A stretch of 64,000 bases of DNA from Balneolaceae bacterium (GCA_017643365.1 JAEPNO010000001.1:275367-339366), one strand, 5' to 3'; counted from the stretch's first letter, positions 25,706 through 36,114 are shown. Program-made: numbers and translations. The notes: generated by a model not told the origin, from the sequence alone.

Positions 25706-28369
25706 TCAAATAGACTCCTTAATAATTTGTTTAACACTTGATAAAGCTTCAGATAGCTTTTCGGGGTTTTTTCCACCCGCAGTTGCAAGGTTCGGCTGTC
25801 CGCCTCCACCTCCACCAACTAAGCGACCTAATTTACCAACTAGAGCGCCGGCTTTTAGGTTTTTCCTAGATATCAAGTTGTCGGATACAGCCACCATCAA
25901 AAATACTTTACCGTTTTCTTCATCTTTAGAACCAAGCACAATTACGCGGTCTTCGTTCGCTTTTTGAAGAGCATCGTAGCCTAATTGCTTTAATGTGGCA
26001 ACATCAGCACCGGGAATTTCCCCTTTCGAGATATCGATACCATCAATACTTTCGGTTTTGGCCAAAATATCATCAAGTAATGCTCCCGAGTTTGCCATTT
26101 GCACTTTTTCGAGTTCTTTTTCGAGCGCCTTTTTCTCATCCATCAATTTTTTGATGTTCGAAACCGGATCGTTCGTTTGTCCGAAAAGTGATTTTACTTC
26201 TTTAACAATCTCTTTTTCTTCTCGAAGCAGTTTATCAGCTGCGCGACCACATACTGCTTCTATTCTTCGGATGCCGGCAGCAACCGAGCTTTCATGAAGG
26301 AATCGGAAATATCCGATTTCACCGGTTGCTCCAACATGTGTTCCACCACATAATTCAACCGAATATTCTTCATCAAAGGTGATTACTCGAACAAAATCGC
26401 CGTATTTCTCGCCAAAGAGCATCATTGCTCCTTTTTCTTTGGCTTCTTCGATAGGCACGTTACGTTCTTCCATCAATGGAATATTCTCTTGAATCTTCGC
26501 ATTCACTTCCGCCTCAACCTTATCGAGTTCTTCTTTGGTCATAGCCTCGAAATGAGAGAAATCGAAGCGAAGGTGATAATCATTCACCAAAGAACCTTTT
26601 TGAGCTACATGATCACCCAGAACATTTCGCAAAGCGGCATGTGCCAAATGCGTGGCCGAGTGATGCTTTTGAATTTCAAATCGCTTTTTTAAGTCGATGG
26701 AAGCTGTCCATGTACCCGCTAAATTTCCGGGAAGCTCTTCGGTATAGTGGATATAGTTTCCATTTCCTTTTTGCACATCGGTTACGTGGATGAAATCAGC
26801 GCCGTTGGTTAACATTCCGGTATCAGCAACCTGCCCACCACTTTCGGCATAAAAAGGAGTTTTGTTGAGTGTAAACGCGTAGCGATCACCTTCTTTTCGA
26901 TAGGCGGTGATGAGTGCATCAGTCTCAAATTCATCATAGCCTACAAATTCGAAGTCTTCTGAATCAATCAACACATTCCATTCGTTGATCTTGCTCTGAT
27001 CTACTGAAAACTTTCCTGCAGCTCGGGCACGATCTTTTTGCTCCTGCATATGAGCGTTGAAACTTTCAACATCCACAGAAACACCTTGTTCGCGTGCCAT
27101 CAATTGTGTCAAATCGATTGGAAAGCCATAAGTATCGTGCAATTTGAAGGCGTCAGATCCACTTAAACTTTCACTTCCTTTAATCATTTCGTTAAAGATA
27201 CCAATGCCCTGCCCCAAGGTTTTCAAAAAGCTGCGTTCCTCGGCATGGATTACATTGGTAATGTACTCTTGCTGGGCCACAATTTCAGGGAACACATCGC
27301 TGAACTGATTAGCGAGCACATCCACCAGTTTGTACATGAAAGGCTCTTTGAAGCCCAATTTATCCCAACCGTAACGAATTGCACGACGTTGAATTCGGCG
27401 AATTACGTAGCCACGACCATCATTACCCGGTGAAGCGCCATCTGCAATTGAAAACGCTACGGCGCGAATATGATCGGAGATTACGCGCATGGCGATATCC
27501 TTTTCTTCATCTTTACCATACGGGATGCCCGCAAGTTCAGAAATACGATTTAGAAGCGGTGTGAACACATCCGAATCGTAGTTCGATATTTTGCCTTGAA
27601 GTACCGCACAAACCCGCTCGAAGCCCATACCGGTATCCACATGTTTTGCCGGGAGCGATTCTAAACTTCCATCCGGTTGGCGGTTGAACTGAATAAATAC
27701 CAAGTTCCAGATTTCGATCACTCTTGGGTCGTCCATATTTACCAGACTCGCCCCATCAACTTCTTTACGCTCTGCATCAGGGCGTAAATCGATATGCAAT
27801 TCTGAGCAAGGTCCGCATGGACCGGTATCACCCATCTCCCAGAAATTATCTTTCTTATCAAACTCAAGAATATGATCGTGAGCAATATTTGTTTCCGATT
27901 TCCAAAGATCGATTGCTTCGTCATCAACGGGTAAGCCATCAGCTTCGTCGCCGGCAAAAACGGTGGCATAAATGCGGCTTGGATCCATTCCCCAAACATC
28001 TACTAATAATTCCCACGCCCAACCAATGGCTTCTTTTTTAAAGTAATCGCCGAACGACCAATTCCCCAGCATTTCGAATAAGGTATGGTGATAAGTATCA
28101 TGCCCAACCTCTTCCAAATCGTTGTGTTTGCCGCTCACTCGAATACACTTTTGAGTATCAGCGGCGCGGTTCCAATTCTTCCCTTCATGATTCAAATGCT
28201 TCTCTTCACCTAAAAAAATGGGTTTAAACTGATTCATCCCCGCATTTGTGAATAAAAGCGTGGGATCGTCTTTGGGTACTACAGGTGCACTTTTTACAAT
28301 AGCGTGCTTTTTATCTGCAAAAAATTGCAGAAATTCTTTTCTGATTTGAGAAGAAGTCTTAATCGACAT
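25706..28369 (-). CDS. alaS: Alanyl-tRNA synthetase
   Basis: 887 residues, full length. It opens with 'IRKEFLQFFADKKH' and the class II motif region 'NAGMNQFKPIFLG'. The editing domain has 'HHSATHLAHAALR' and the zinc-binding 'ELCGGTHV'. The C-terminal DHHA1-like domain ends with the glycine-rich 'GGGGGGQPNLATAGGK'. It charges tRNA-Ala and clears mischarged Ser or Gly. Its 5' end faces the DUF502 gene across a 90 bp divergent region; E1alpha follows 88 bp downstream. Confidence 0.97.
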   Translation of the reverse strand: MSIKTSSQIRKEFLQFFADKKHAIVKSAPVVPKDDPTLLFTNAGMNQFKPIFLGEEKHLNHEGKNWNRAADTQKCIRVSGKHNDLEEVGHDTYHHTLFEMLGNWSFGDYFKKEAIGWAWELLVDVWGMDPSRIYATVFAGDEADGLPVDDEAIDLWKSETNIAHDHILEFDKKDNFWEMGDTGPCGPCSELHIDLRPDAERKEVDGASLVNMDDPRVIEIWNLVFIQFNRQPDGSLESLPAKHVDTGMGFERVCAVLQGKISNYDSDVFTPLLNRISELAGIPYGKDEEKDIAMRVISDHIRAVAFSIADGASPGNDGRGYVIRRIQRRAIRYGWDKLGFKEPFMYKLVDVLANQFSDVFPEIVAQQEYITNVIHAEERSFLKTLGQGIGIFNEMIKGSESLSGSDAFKLHDTYGFPIDLTQLMAREQGVSVDVESFNAHMQEQKDRARAAGKFSVDQSKINEWNVLIDSEDFEFVGYDEFETDALITAYRKEGDRYAFTLNKTPFYAESGGQVADTGMLTNGADFIHVTDVQKGNGNYIHYTEELPGNLAGTWTASIDLKKRFEIQKHHSATHLAHAALRNVLGDHVAQKGSLVNDYHLRFDFSHFEAMTKEELDKVEAEVNAKIQENIPLMEERNVPIEEAKEKGAMMLFGEKYGDFVRVITFDEEYSVELCGGTHVGATGEIGYFRFLHESSVAAGIRRIEAVCGRAADKLLREEKEIVKEVKSLFGQTNDPVSNIKKLMDEKKALEKELEKVQMANSGALLDDILAKTESIDGIDISKGEIPGADVATLKQLGYDALQKANEDRVIVLGSKDEENGKVFLMVAVSDNLISRKNLKAGALVGKLGRLVGGGGGGQPNLATAGGKNPEKLSEALSSVKQIIKESI

Positions 28370-28459
28370 TATTTTTTTATGTGATATTGGATCAAAATTA
28401 AGGTTGGGAAGATAGAAAAAATCCGCCTCTAACTCATGAATTAAACCCGGTAAACAGGG

Positions 28460-29035
28460 ATGAAAACATTATTAAACAATTTCTTTCGTGGCATGCTAAT
28501 CGTTTTCCCGGTTGGTGTTACTATTTATCTGGTTGCAATCACCATCGATTGGTTGAATTCTATTTTTTCGGATCTACTTTTGGGCTGGATAAATGTGGAG
28601 ATTCCGGGATTGGGAATTATAACTGGGTTCTTATTTATCGCACTAATTGGTTATGTATTCAACCGAGCTTTTACCAAGCCCATTGTTCACATATTTGAGC
28701 GATTGATCTCCAAAATGCCCTTTGTGAGTATGATTTACAGCTCATTAAAAGACCTAACTGAAGCATTTGTAGGAGAACGTAAAAAATTCAATCAACCTGC
28801 AAAAGTAACCTTTGGCGATACCGGTGTGATTCGTTTCGGATTTATCACGCAAGACTCGCTCGAACAATACGATTTAGCCGATGAAGTAGCTATTTATTGT
28901 CCGCACTCTTACAATTTCTCTGGTAACTTATATGTAGTTCCAAAAGAATGTGTAACCCCCATCAAAATGGATTCGACAGATTTTATGCGCTTTATCGTTT
29001 CCGGTGGAGTAACCGGTGGAATTAAAAAAATCTAG
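28460..29035 (+). CDS. DUF502 family membrane protein
   Basis: 191 residues with two membrane helices (about 8-30 and 52-76). 'GMLIVFPVGVTIYLV' in the first and 'GLGIITGFLFIALIGYV' in the second are typical of DUF502, as are 'MPFVSMIYSSLKDL' and 'VVPKECVTPIKM' in the soluble part. Function unknown. Divergent from alaS. Its 3' end overlaps the oppositely directed reductase gene by 4 bases. Confidence 0.88.
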   Translation: MKTLLNNFFRGMLIVFPVGVTIYLVAITIDWLNSIFSDLLLGWINVEIPGLGIITGFLFIALIGYVFNRAFTKPIVHIFERLISKMPFVSMIYSSLKDLTEAFVGERKKFNQPAKVTFGDTGVIRFGFITQDSLEQYDLADEVAIYCPHSYNFSGNLYVVPKECVTPIKMDSTDFMRFIVSGGVTGGIKKI

Positions 29036-29955
29036 TACACTTCTTCGAACGTACGTACCGATGGTTTGATCATCTTTTTGGCTTCTTCCCAGGTCCATGT
29101 ACTTGGGTCACGGTCAGCAAGATCGCCTTTTAAAGTGAGATAGCTGAAGAATCCATGCTTTGCCAGATTTTGATAAATGCCGGTTTCCATGCCTTTCATC
29201 CCACATAAATAGATCAGAGTATTTTCTGCGCCTAAAATGGGTGAAAGAGTATCAGCATGATCGTCGATGGCAGTTTGCACATAATATTTCGAGCCATCTT
29301 GTCTCCGATCTTCTCGCGAGATCATTTTGATATAATGGAAATTATCGTGCTTTGCCTCCATTTCATGTAAGTAATTAGGATAGATTACGTCGGTGCGATA
29401 TGGGCATCCAAATATCAAAGCAACTTGGTTTGTAATGCCTTGCTCAAACAATTCCATTATCATTCCCCGAAATGGAGCAATACCGGTACCTGTTGCAAAA
29501 AATACATAGTTGAAATCCTTTGCATTGGTTGGGAGTAAGTATCGGCGTCCACTCGGCCCTGTAACTTTAACCTTATCGCCGGGTTTTAGATTACATAAGT
29601 AATTCGAGCACACCCCCATGTAAAATGTGCCGTCTACTTCATCCATCGCACGCTTTACGGTAGTTGAAACCAAATTCGATTTCCCATTTTCCCCTTTCGA
29701 TGGAGATGAAACCGAATAAAGTCGCAATTTATGAGGCTTTCCTCGATGATCCTCGCCGGGAGGTAGCACCCCTATCGATTGACCAACCTTAAATTTACCG
29801 TCTAAATCCGTTCCCGATACATCGAAAGTAATGTGGCGGATTATATTCGGGCTGCTTTCAGCTGTACACACGTAGTTTTCTACGATAGTTGCTTCAGCAG
29901 GGTTTTTTGGGGAATACACATTCAGGTCAACGGTAGGTAGTTCAAATTCAGCCAT
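29032..29955 (-). CDS. Plant-type ferredoxin-NADP(+) reductase
   Basis: 307 residues. The FAD-binding motif 'RLYSVSS' (about residue 80), 'GVCSNYLCNLKPGDKV', the NADP-binding 'FATGTGIAPFRGMI' and the 'YLCGMKGMETGI' segment are those of plant/cyanobacterial FNR (PetH type). The protein ends in Tyr, the residue that stacks on the flavin in this family. It moves electrons between ferredoxin or flavodoxin and NADP(H). No ferredoxin gene is nearby. Single gene, tail-to-tail with the DUF502 gene. Confidence 0.88.
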   Translation of the reverse strand: MAEFELPTVDLNVYSPKNPAEATIVENYVCTAESSPNIIRHITFDVSGTDLDGKFKVGQSIGVLPPGEDHRGKPHKLRLYSVSSPSKGENGKSNLVSTTVKRAMDEVDGTFYMGVCSNYLCNLKPGDKVKVTGPSGRRYLLPTNAKDFNYVFFATGTGIAPFRGMIMELFEQGITNQVALIFGCPYRTDVIYPNYLHEMEAKHDNFHYIKMISREDRRQDGSKYYVQTAIDDHADTLSPILGAENTLIYLCGMKGMETGIYQNLAKHGFFSYLTLKGDLADRDPSTWTWEEAKKMIKPSVRTFEEVY

Positions 29956-30066
29956 TAGCTTTAGCTCGATTTACATGAAAGTTTAGAAGCCTAAAAGTAG
30001 CAAATGGAAGCTATAATCGGAATGTGAATAATGCATGAACCCCCATTTTTTAATGGAAGGGCTTTT

Positions 30067-30753
30067 CTATTGATTGCTGATTGCGTATCGAATAAGCTCG
30101 TCGATAGTAGGAAGTTCGCCGCGTTCGGCGTTTAATCGCTCGGCCATATTATGCGAGACACCTACTCTGCGCATACCTATCAATTTATCAACTGTTAGCT
30201 CTTCTAGGGTGTAACCCAGTTCCAACATATTTGCTGTAAAAAAGGCGGTTACTTCGTTTCTTCGCGTTTCAGCAAGCTGTTCTATGGTTAAGTCATAGCC
30301 TAATTCTTTCATCATTCTGGCATAGGTAGCACTAACATCAGAACGTTGCAATAGAACTAATTGCTCAAGTGTCGGCTCGTATCCAACATCTCTGATTTGA
30401 GAGGTATAAGTTGCTGTAACGCCTTCGCTTCGTAAATCAAGCAGTTGTTCTCTTGAAAGCTCACCATATCCCATGTCGGCCATCCAGTTGCCCATGCCCA
30501 CGATGATATCTTCGCTAGGTTCTGAAATGGCTTGTGCAATATCGTCAATGGGATTAATGCCACTAAAAAAATCACCCACACGATTCCCGGTGTAAAAAAG
30601 TAAAGTGGCAATAAATGCAAACAACAATATGTAGTTTGCAACTTTAGAATTTCCCCCACTAGATGTGCTTGTGGGGGTGTTTAGAACAGTATCATCAACC
30701 TCTTGTTCAAGGTCTTTGAGGTCATTCTTTAAATTTTTGAACTTTGTACTCAT
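30067..30753 (-). CDS. Membrane-anchored protein of short helical repeats
   Basis: 228 residues from ATG at 30753; an upstream TTG at 30765 is less likely. An acidic N-terminus and a Ser/Thr-rich linker precede one membrane helix (about 35-55). Residues about 90-225 hold roughly five repeats of 26-28 residues, consensus L-G-Y-x-L-T-x-E-Q-L-x-x-x-R-x-x-x-V-T-A-x-Y (for example 'LGYDLTIEQLAETRRNEVTA'). Similar repeats occur at the ends of some Bacteroidota membrane proteins. Probably a protein-protein interaction module; function unknown. Confidence 0.7.
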   Translation of the reverse strand: MSTKFKNLKNDLKDLEQEVDDTVLNTPTSTSSGGNSKVANYILLFAFIATLLFYTGNRVGDFFSGINPIDDIAQAISEPSEDIIVGMGNWMADMGYGELSREQLLDLRSEGVTATYTSQIRDVGYEPTLEQLVLLQRSDVSATYARMMKELGYDLTIEQLAETRRNEVTAFFTANMLELGYTLEELTVDKLIGMRRVGVSHNMAERLNAERGELPTIDELIRYAISNQ

Positions 30754-30816
30754 AGTATCCCGCAATTATGACAAATCAGTACGGAATAATAAAGAGAAAG
30801 ATGCAGAAAAGAATTA

Positions 30817-31194
30817 TTAATTCACTAATTCCATCGAACGAGTTAAGTCCGAAATAGTGAACGGTTTTGTAATTAAATCGATGAAATCGGTTTCGCGAGC
30901 ACGCTCGTAGTTTACTCGATCAGAGTTTCCTGTTAAGTAAATTACTGAGGTACTGATGCTGTCTTTAATAGCGGTAACAGCTTCGATTCCATCCATATCG
31001 CCTTTCAAACGAATGTCCATCAATACCAAATCTGGTACATGTTCGGTTGCCAAACGAATTGCTTCATCGCCTGATGTAGCTTTACCAACCACTTCATGAC
31101 CTAGTTCTTTAACCATGTTCTCAATAACAAGAGAAATGATCATATCATCTTCAACTATTAAAACTCGTTTTCTTTTTCCGTTTAAATCACTCAA
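30817..31194 (-). CDS. Single-domain response regulator (CheY-like)
   Basis: 125 residues, receiver domain only. 'VLIVEDDMIISLVI' supplies the acidic pocket, 'DLVLMDIRLKGDMDGI' the phospho-accepting Asp, 'YLTGNS' the conserved Thr and 'ITKPFTI' the Lys. No output domain and no histidine kinase beside it. The G-x-x-D-G-I-E-A form is common in receivers linked to hybrid or HWE/HisKA_2-type kinases. Single gene flanked by 50-120 bp gaps. Confidence 0.92.
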   Translation of the reverse strand: MSDLNGKRKRVLIVEDDMIISLVIENMVKELGHEVVGKATSGDEAIRLATEHVPDLVLMDIRLKGDMDGIEAVTAIKDSISTSVIYLTGNSDRVNYERARETDFIDLITKPFTISDLTRSMELVN

Positions 31195-31316
31195 CGTCTT
31201 GTTCCTTTTGTCTTTTGGTGTTGATTACCGAATGATAGAGTACAATTGAAATCTACTGTTACTAATCAGATAATGCTAATGAAAGCATAATATATCCATA
31301 GTTCTCATTATATACT

Positions 31317-32171
31317 TCATTCTTCGCTAACAATGGCCTTATAATTTAATAAGACGCCATCTACTGCGTCAACATATGCGTTTATACCTGCGTAATGTTG
31401 ATTTTTATAACTTATCGGCACTATCCAAGCCTTTCTCAACTCTAATTGATTATTTTTATTCTTATATGGTACGATCTCAAAATTATCGGGTTGTCCTACC
31501 ATCTCGTTTGTTATAAATAACACACTATCTTGCTCTGTTAATTCAACCAACGATACCTCTTCTCCAATTACCGTTTCTCTGGCCTCGATATAGCCTACAT
31601 CTAACAATCCGGGAGCATAAATTTCTTCGTACCAATTTCCCCAAATCCGATTTACGCCTTTTGAATCAACAAAAACGATTATTTCGGATTCCGAAACAGA
31701 AATAGATTGGTAGCTCTGATTTTGAAAAATGATCTTCCATTCAAGAGGAACGCTATTTGTCTCAGGGCCTTCGCAAATTGTACAACCATAAAGTGGTACT
31801 AATTCCTTTATTTGTAACGAACTGCTATCAGTTACATTGGTGAACTTGGCATTGAATAAAATGCTTTGTTTTGCCAAACGAATCAATGGTTCAGGATTGG
31901 CTAATTCAATTTTATCAGGGACTCTATCAGCACAGGGATTAATATCATTTGGAAATAAAATTCTACTAAATCCGGTATAGCCAAATTCGTTTAGTGTAGA
32001 ACATAATGTACCGTTGTTAAGCTGATGATATTCTCGATTTAAATCATCGAGAGTAAGCAATGGTAAGGGATCGATGGTGATAGGATAGTCTGGTATTCGA
32101 GATGTCTCTATGACATCACATTGAATTAGAGAAGCGAATAAAAGTAATGTAAATACCGTTTTTAAAGTCAC
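31317..32171 (-). CDS. Predicted lipoprotein, unknown
   Basis: 284 residues with a lipoprotein signal ('LLFASLIQCDV', Cys about 19). The middle holds a Cys pair (Y-G-C-T-I-C-E). The end 'AGINAYVDAVDGVLLNYKAI' recalls the last strands of PepSY-like domains, which bind or inhibit peptidases, but the rest gives no family. Flanked by gaps of about 100 bp and transcribed alone. Function unknown. Confidence 0.7.
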   Translation of the reverse strand: MTLKTVFTLLLFASLIQCDVIETSRIPDYPITIDPLPLLTLDDLNREYHQLNNGTLCSTLNEFGYTGFSRILFPNDINPCADRVPDKIELANPEPLIRLAKQSILFNAKFTNVTDSSSLQIKELVPLYGCTICEGPETNSVPLEWKIIFQNQSYQSISVSESEIIVFVDSKGVNRIWGNWYEEIYAPGLLDVGYIEARETVIGEEVSLVELTEQDSVLFITNEMVGQPDNFEIVPYKNKNNQLELRKAWIVPISYKNQHYAGINAYVDAVDGVLLNYKAIVSEE

Positions 32172-32275
32172 AAATAATCAATCAAAGCCGTTGAACAAAT
32201 ATAAGAATCTGTTCCACAAACATTCTTTTAAACTTATCTAATTCTAGTTGTGTTTAATTAAAAAGTTGAATACTT

Positions 32276-32656
32276 CTACAACGATTGATTGAGGGAAAGC
32301 CCGGTCTTTAACTGAAAATTTAGCCAATGTCCTTTTATCAAAAGTGCACTACCAAGTAACGTAATTCCTGCTTCACCATACTCCCCTAAGTATTGATTAA
32401 AATACCACGCCAAAAAGATTACAAATACTCCAGAGAGTAAATAAATCGACACTTTTTTAGATTCGTGTTTTCGCTGAAGGGAAAGGATTACCGTTGGTGC
32501 AATTGCCAGGAAAAAAATGAGATGTGTATAGGCGTGAAACTCCTCGAAAGCCGGCCATATTGGGATAAGAGCAATGGCAACCGGAACTAGTAAACAGTGA
32601 ATGGCACAAATACCGGATAATCCAATTCCAATTCTGTCCCAGAATCCTTTTTTCAA
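32276..32656 (-). CDS. MerC domain membrane protein
   Basis: 126 residues with four membrane helices. The first carries 'SGICAIHCLLVPVAIAL', the C-x-x-x-C-like Cys/His pair of MerC proteins. MerC moves Hg(II) in mercury operons, but stand-alone copies without merA or merR are common in Bacteroidota and their substrate is uncertain. No mer genes are present here. Confidence 0.85.
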   Translation of the reverse strand: MKKGFWDRIGIGLSGICAIHCLLVPVAIALIPIWPAFEEFHAYTHLIFFLAIAPTVILSLQRKHESKKVSIYLLSGVFVIFLAWYFNQYLGEYGEAGITLLGSALLIKGHWLNFQLKTGLSLNQSL

Positions 32657-32736
32657 AACCTAATTTATAAGAAGTTAATTAGCGCCAAATATACGGATAC
32701 CTTCCTAGAGATTAAGTAATTTTTTCATCGATATAA

Positions 32737-32759
32737 AAAAAGGAGGTTGCCCTCCTTTT
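32737..32759 (-). terminator. Terminator after the interrupted T9SS gene
   Basis: Read on the - strand: a 9 bp perfect stem (AAAAGGAGG / CCTCCTTTT) with a 4-base loop, followed by a T-rich run. It begins 6 bp after the stop codon of the interrupted gene. Confidence 0.8.
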
Positions 32760-32764
32760 CAGTT

Positions 32765-35116
32765 TTACTTAATAAGTAACATTTTTCGTGTTAATATTTG
32801 GTCGCCAAATTCAATCTTATAAATGTAAATACCACTTGAAAGATTGCTTGCATCAAATAATACCGAGTGGCTGCCTGCTACCATCGGCTTATTAACCAAT
32901 GATGCAACTTGCTGCCCCAATACATTAAATACATCTAAACGAACAAGCCCATTATTTGGAATTGAAAACTCAATATTTGTGCTTGGATTAAATGGATTCG
33001 GGTAATTTTGTGATAAAGAAATATGAGTAGGAATAAGGTCTGCATCCTCTTTATTCGAAACTGTTGTGCCCGAATTAAAATGTGAAAACAAACCGATACC
33101 GGTTCCGACTAATAACTCATCGTAGTAAAGAACATTAATATCAGTGCCAACCGGATAGCTATGTCCGAGTTCCCAACTGCTTTCGCCAAGTATATGGTAA
33201 TACACTTCGTTATCTACAGCTACAAATAAGGTATCTTCTCCCATTGAAGCAGCCCGAGCCAACTTTCCTTCTTCGAAAGGAAAACCGGAAGTTGTCATCG
33301 GAGTCCACAGGTTGTCACCATCAAGAGCTTTGTAATAGGCAATTGGATGATTAATTCCCGCATCGGTACCTACGGCAATTACAGTATCGCCGGTAGCTGT
33401 AAGTTCAAGATCCCAAATTGAAGCTACGATAAGCGAACCTGTACTGGTTGAGCTCCCGTTCATATCTTGGTCTACCGTCCAGCTCGATCCACTTTTCGTG
33501 ATTTTATACACACTTCGACCTGATGGATGGTCAAGATCATAAAGGGCGCTCACATATACGATACTATCCCCATTTTCGATGGTGAAAACGATATCTGTAA
33601 GATCTGTATCCTGACCTTCTGCACTTTCTTCTATTAGCAGTTGATCCCAATTTGCGCCACGATCGGTACTATAGAATAAACCGCCTTGCAAGCTATCTTG
33701 AACCTCATAAGCGGCAAATATTAAGCTCGAATCATAGGGACTAACCTCGATTGCTCTTGCCATTGTGCCTACATGAGGCAAATTATATGGTGCGCTTTCC
33801 GGTGTAAAGATTCGGTTTCAAGTTGATCCGTCATCTAGAGTTCTGTAAACGCGAATATTACCTGCATAAACATAGGTTGTATCGTTTGGATCAATTTCTA
33901 TTGAGAAATATGGCGAACCATCTCCTTGTGGATAATAAGATCCACTCCAACTTGGGCTGGTTAGAAAATCACTTACTTTTCGAATGCCCGATTTAGAAGC
34001 CATCCAGCCTTTATTTTTTGATGCGGTCATATCAAAATCCTGAACCTGAACAGCTTCAACACCATCATCAATACCAAAAATAGACGGTCCACCATCAATG
34101 GATAACCCAATTCCTTGGTCAGTGGTCATAAATACCATGCTATCGTTCAATGGGTTTGCAAAAACAACACCATCATTGGGATGTGTTTCTTGAGATGCAT
34201 TCCCAAATTCACTCCAGCTTCCTTCACCATTATTGTGATTATACAGTTTCGAATGATAGACACTATAACTTGTTGAATCGCCGTGGAATGCAACGTTACT
34301 GCCGGTAACACCGTTCGCAATACTTGTAGATGTCCAAGTGCTTTCATCATCGGTATAAGCAACGTATTTGTTCATGTTGTCAACGCCAAATACGAATATT
34401 CTACCTGACGGTGCTATGGCAAAAGTTTTCCAATTTACACTAGATGATAGTGATGATGTTGAAATCGTGGAAAACGCGGTACTAGCAGTTAACCCTGCGA
34501 GCTTGTCATCCGATTTCTTAAGCTCCGGGCTGCTACCTTCTCTAAATATGTACACGGAACCATTATATGGATGCACATCAATTTTTTGCATGCCCGGCGA
34601 TATTCCCGGCACGATATCACTAACTAAAGTGGTGACATTAGCGGAAGCATCAACAGTGGCAGTAAATATCTTATTAGCGTTTAGATAGATTAATGTATCA
34701 CCCTTAAAAAGCATGTCAGGAACATAACCGGAAACAACTTGAGTTGGTGCGCTGCTTGTCACATCTACTTTCATTAAACCTTCGGAATTATGTGCAAAAA
34801 ACAAAAACTCGGAACTTGCATGAGCTGCAATCGTTTGAACCGCTGAACCATAATTGTCGTCGGCATCAACCGCCGATATGGTAGAGAATGCTGTTCCACT
34901 CGGTGAGCTGGTGTTTGAATGTGCATCGTCATAAAATAAAGTGTTTGCACTTTCAGTTGATATAAAAATTCGAACTGAATCGGCGGTTTTAGCATATCCT
35001 GAGATACCAAGAATTCTCCCACCGTACACTGCTTCAACATTTGGTGTGCTAAGTTAGCCAAAAGCCATTGTTGAAGCTACTATTGTGAATATGAAGCTGA
35101 ATACTGCTCGTTTCAT
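32765..35116 (-). pseudogene. T9SS-exported BNR/sialidase-like repeat protein, broken by two in-frame stops
   Basis: One continuous frame of 784 codons, from ATG at 35116 (behind AGGGG) to the stop at 32765, is interrupted twice. The signal peptide (codons 1-20, ends T-M-A-F-G) is followed at once by TAA (35054-35056), where CAA would give the normal 'AFGQ' cleavage site. A TGA at 33818-33820 falls where Trp is expected ('LDDGST' stop 'NRIF', the D-G-x-T-W of a BNR repeat). Everything else is intact, with repeated beta-propeller-like strands and a complete T9SS sorting domain (QNYPNPFNPSTNIEF, ending K-M-L-L-I-K). Each stop is one transition from a sense codon. Gene callers would give two false genes (33818-35029 from GTG; 32765-33781 from TTG). 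Confidence 0.85.
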
Positions 35117-35221
35117 ATTACCCCTTAATTAAGTTTAAATTAAATAAGAACGCAGAAGCTACGATCAATGTACTATATACATGATTCGTAACAACCTAAC
35201 TATTAGATTCTTCTAAAAATT

Positions 35222-36079
35222 ATGGCACTTAGAGTTCTTACATGGACTTTTATCATCGGCATATCTCTGATTTTATTAATTGCCGTTGCAATTCGCTTTG
35301 TCGATTTTTCGATGTCAGATGAGGAAGTTCTAAGTAAATTTTCGGGCTCTAAGTATCAACCGGAACATAAATTTTTCGAAGTCGGTCATCGTACTATACA
35401 CTATGTTAGCGTAGGTGATTCTTCGCTACCTGCAGTGATGTTTGTACATGGCTCGCCCGGTTCTTGGACCGATCACATCAATTTGCTGGCTGATCCTGAC
35501 CTACAGAACTCATTTTATATGATCAGTTTAGACAGACCCGGTTTTGGCGATTCAAACGTTGGAGAACCCGAACGATCATTGACAAATCAAGCCAATATTT
35601 TAGCACAGATTTTATCTGCTGAAAAGAAAACCGCTATTCTATCCGGGCATTCGTTTGGGGCTCCTGTTGTAATTAAAACGGCTATCGATCACCCAGATTT
35701 AGTACAAGGTTTAATATTGGTTGCAGGTTCAGTTGATCCGGAACTTGAGAAAACTAAATGGTATCAGGTCCCGGTCGATTACCAGATTCTTTCTTGGATT
35801 CTACCCCCGGCGATATATTCAACAAACGAAGAAATACTTGCTTTGAAAGGCGAACTTGAAGAAATGAAACCGGATTGGGGAAAAATTGAAGTTCCTGTTT
35901 CAATAATTCACGGGGAGAAGGATAAATTAGTTCCGGTCGAAAATGTTGACTTTGTAAAACAACAACTTGTTGCCCTAAAGCCAGAGATGATCATCGTAGA
36001 TTCGATGAACCACTTTGTGCCTTGGTCGAACCCGGAATTAATTAAAGCAGAGATTTTCAGAATCTCAGCATTAAAATAA
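35222..36079 (+). CDS. Membrane-anchored alpha/beta hydrolase
   Basis: 285 residues. N-terminal anchor helix (about 4-24), then an alpha/beta-hydrolase fold: oxyanion segment 'HGSPGSWTDH', nucleophile elbow 'SGHSFGAPV' (Ser about 141), acid in 'IHGEKDKLVP' and the final His in 'SMNHFVPW'. Substrate unknown; the layout resembles small esterases or haloperoxidase-like hydrolases. Single gene on the + strand, convergent with the Bax-inhibitor gene across a shared hairpin. Confidence 0.88.
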   Translation: MALRVLTWTFIIGISLILLIAVAIRFVDFSMSDEEVLSKFSGSKYQPEHKFFEVGHRTIHYVSVGDSSLPAVMFVHGSPGSWTDHINLLADPDLQNSFYMISLDRPGFGDSNVGEPERSLTNQANILAQILSAEKKTAILSGHSFGAPVVIKTAIDHPDLVQGLILVAGSVDPELEKTKWYQVPVDYQILSWILPPAIYSTNEEILALKGELEEMKPDWGKIEVPVSIIHGEKDKLVPVENVDFVKQQLVALKPEMIIVDSMNHFVPWSNPELIKAEIFRISALK

Positions 36080-36106
36080 AAAAGCCCGAAATCTCTTCCG
36101 GGCTTT
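36078..36106 (-). terminator. Terminator between convergent genes, mainly for the - strand
   Basis: An 8 bp stem (AAAGCCCG / CGGGCTTT) around a 10-base loop. On the - strand it is followed by a long T-rich run (TTTTTTATTTT). On the + strand the T run is short, so it would end the hydrolase transcript only weakly. Confidence 0.8.
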
Positions 36107-36114
36107 GAATGCAT

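Noticed and set aside
32765..33781. Treating the two halves of the interrupted T9SS gene as separate genes
   Set aside because: Both are in the same frame, joined by a TGA where Trp is expected, and the true signal peptide is in frame further upstream behind a second stop.
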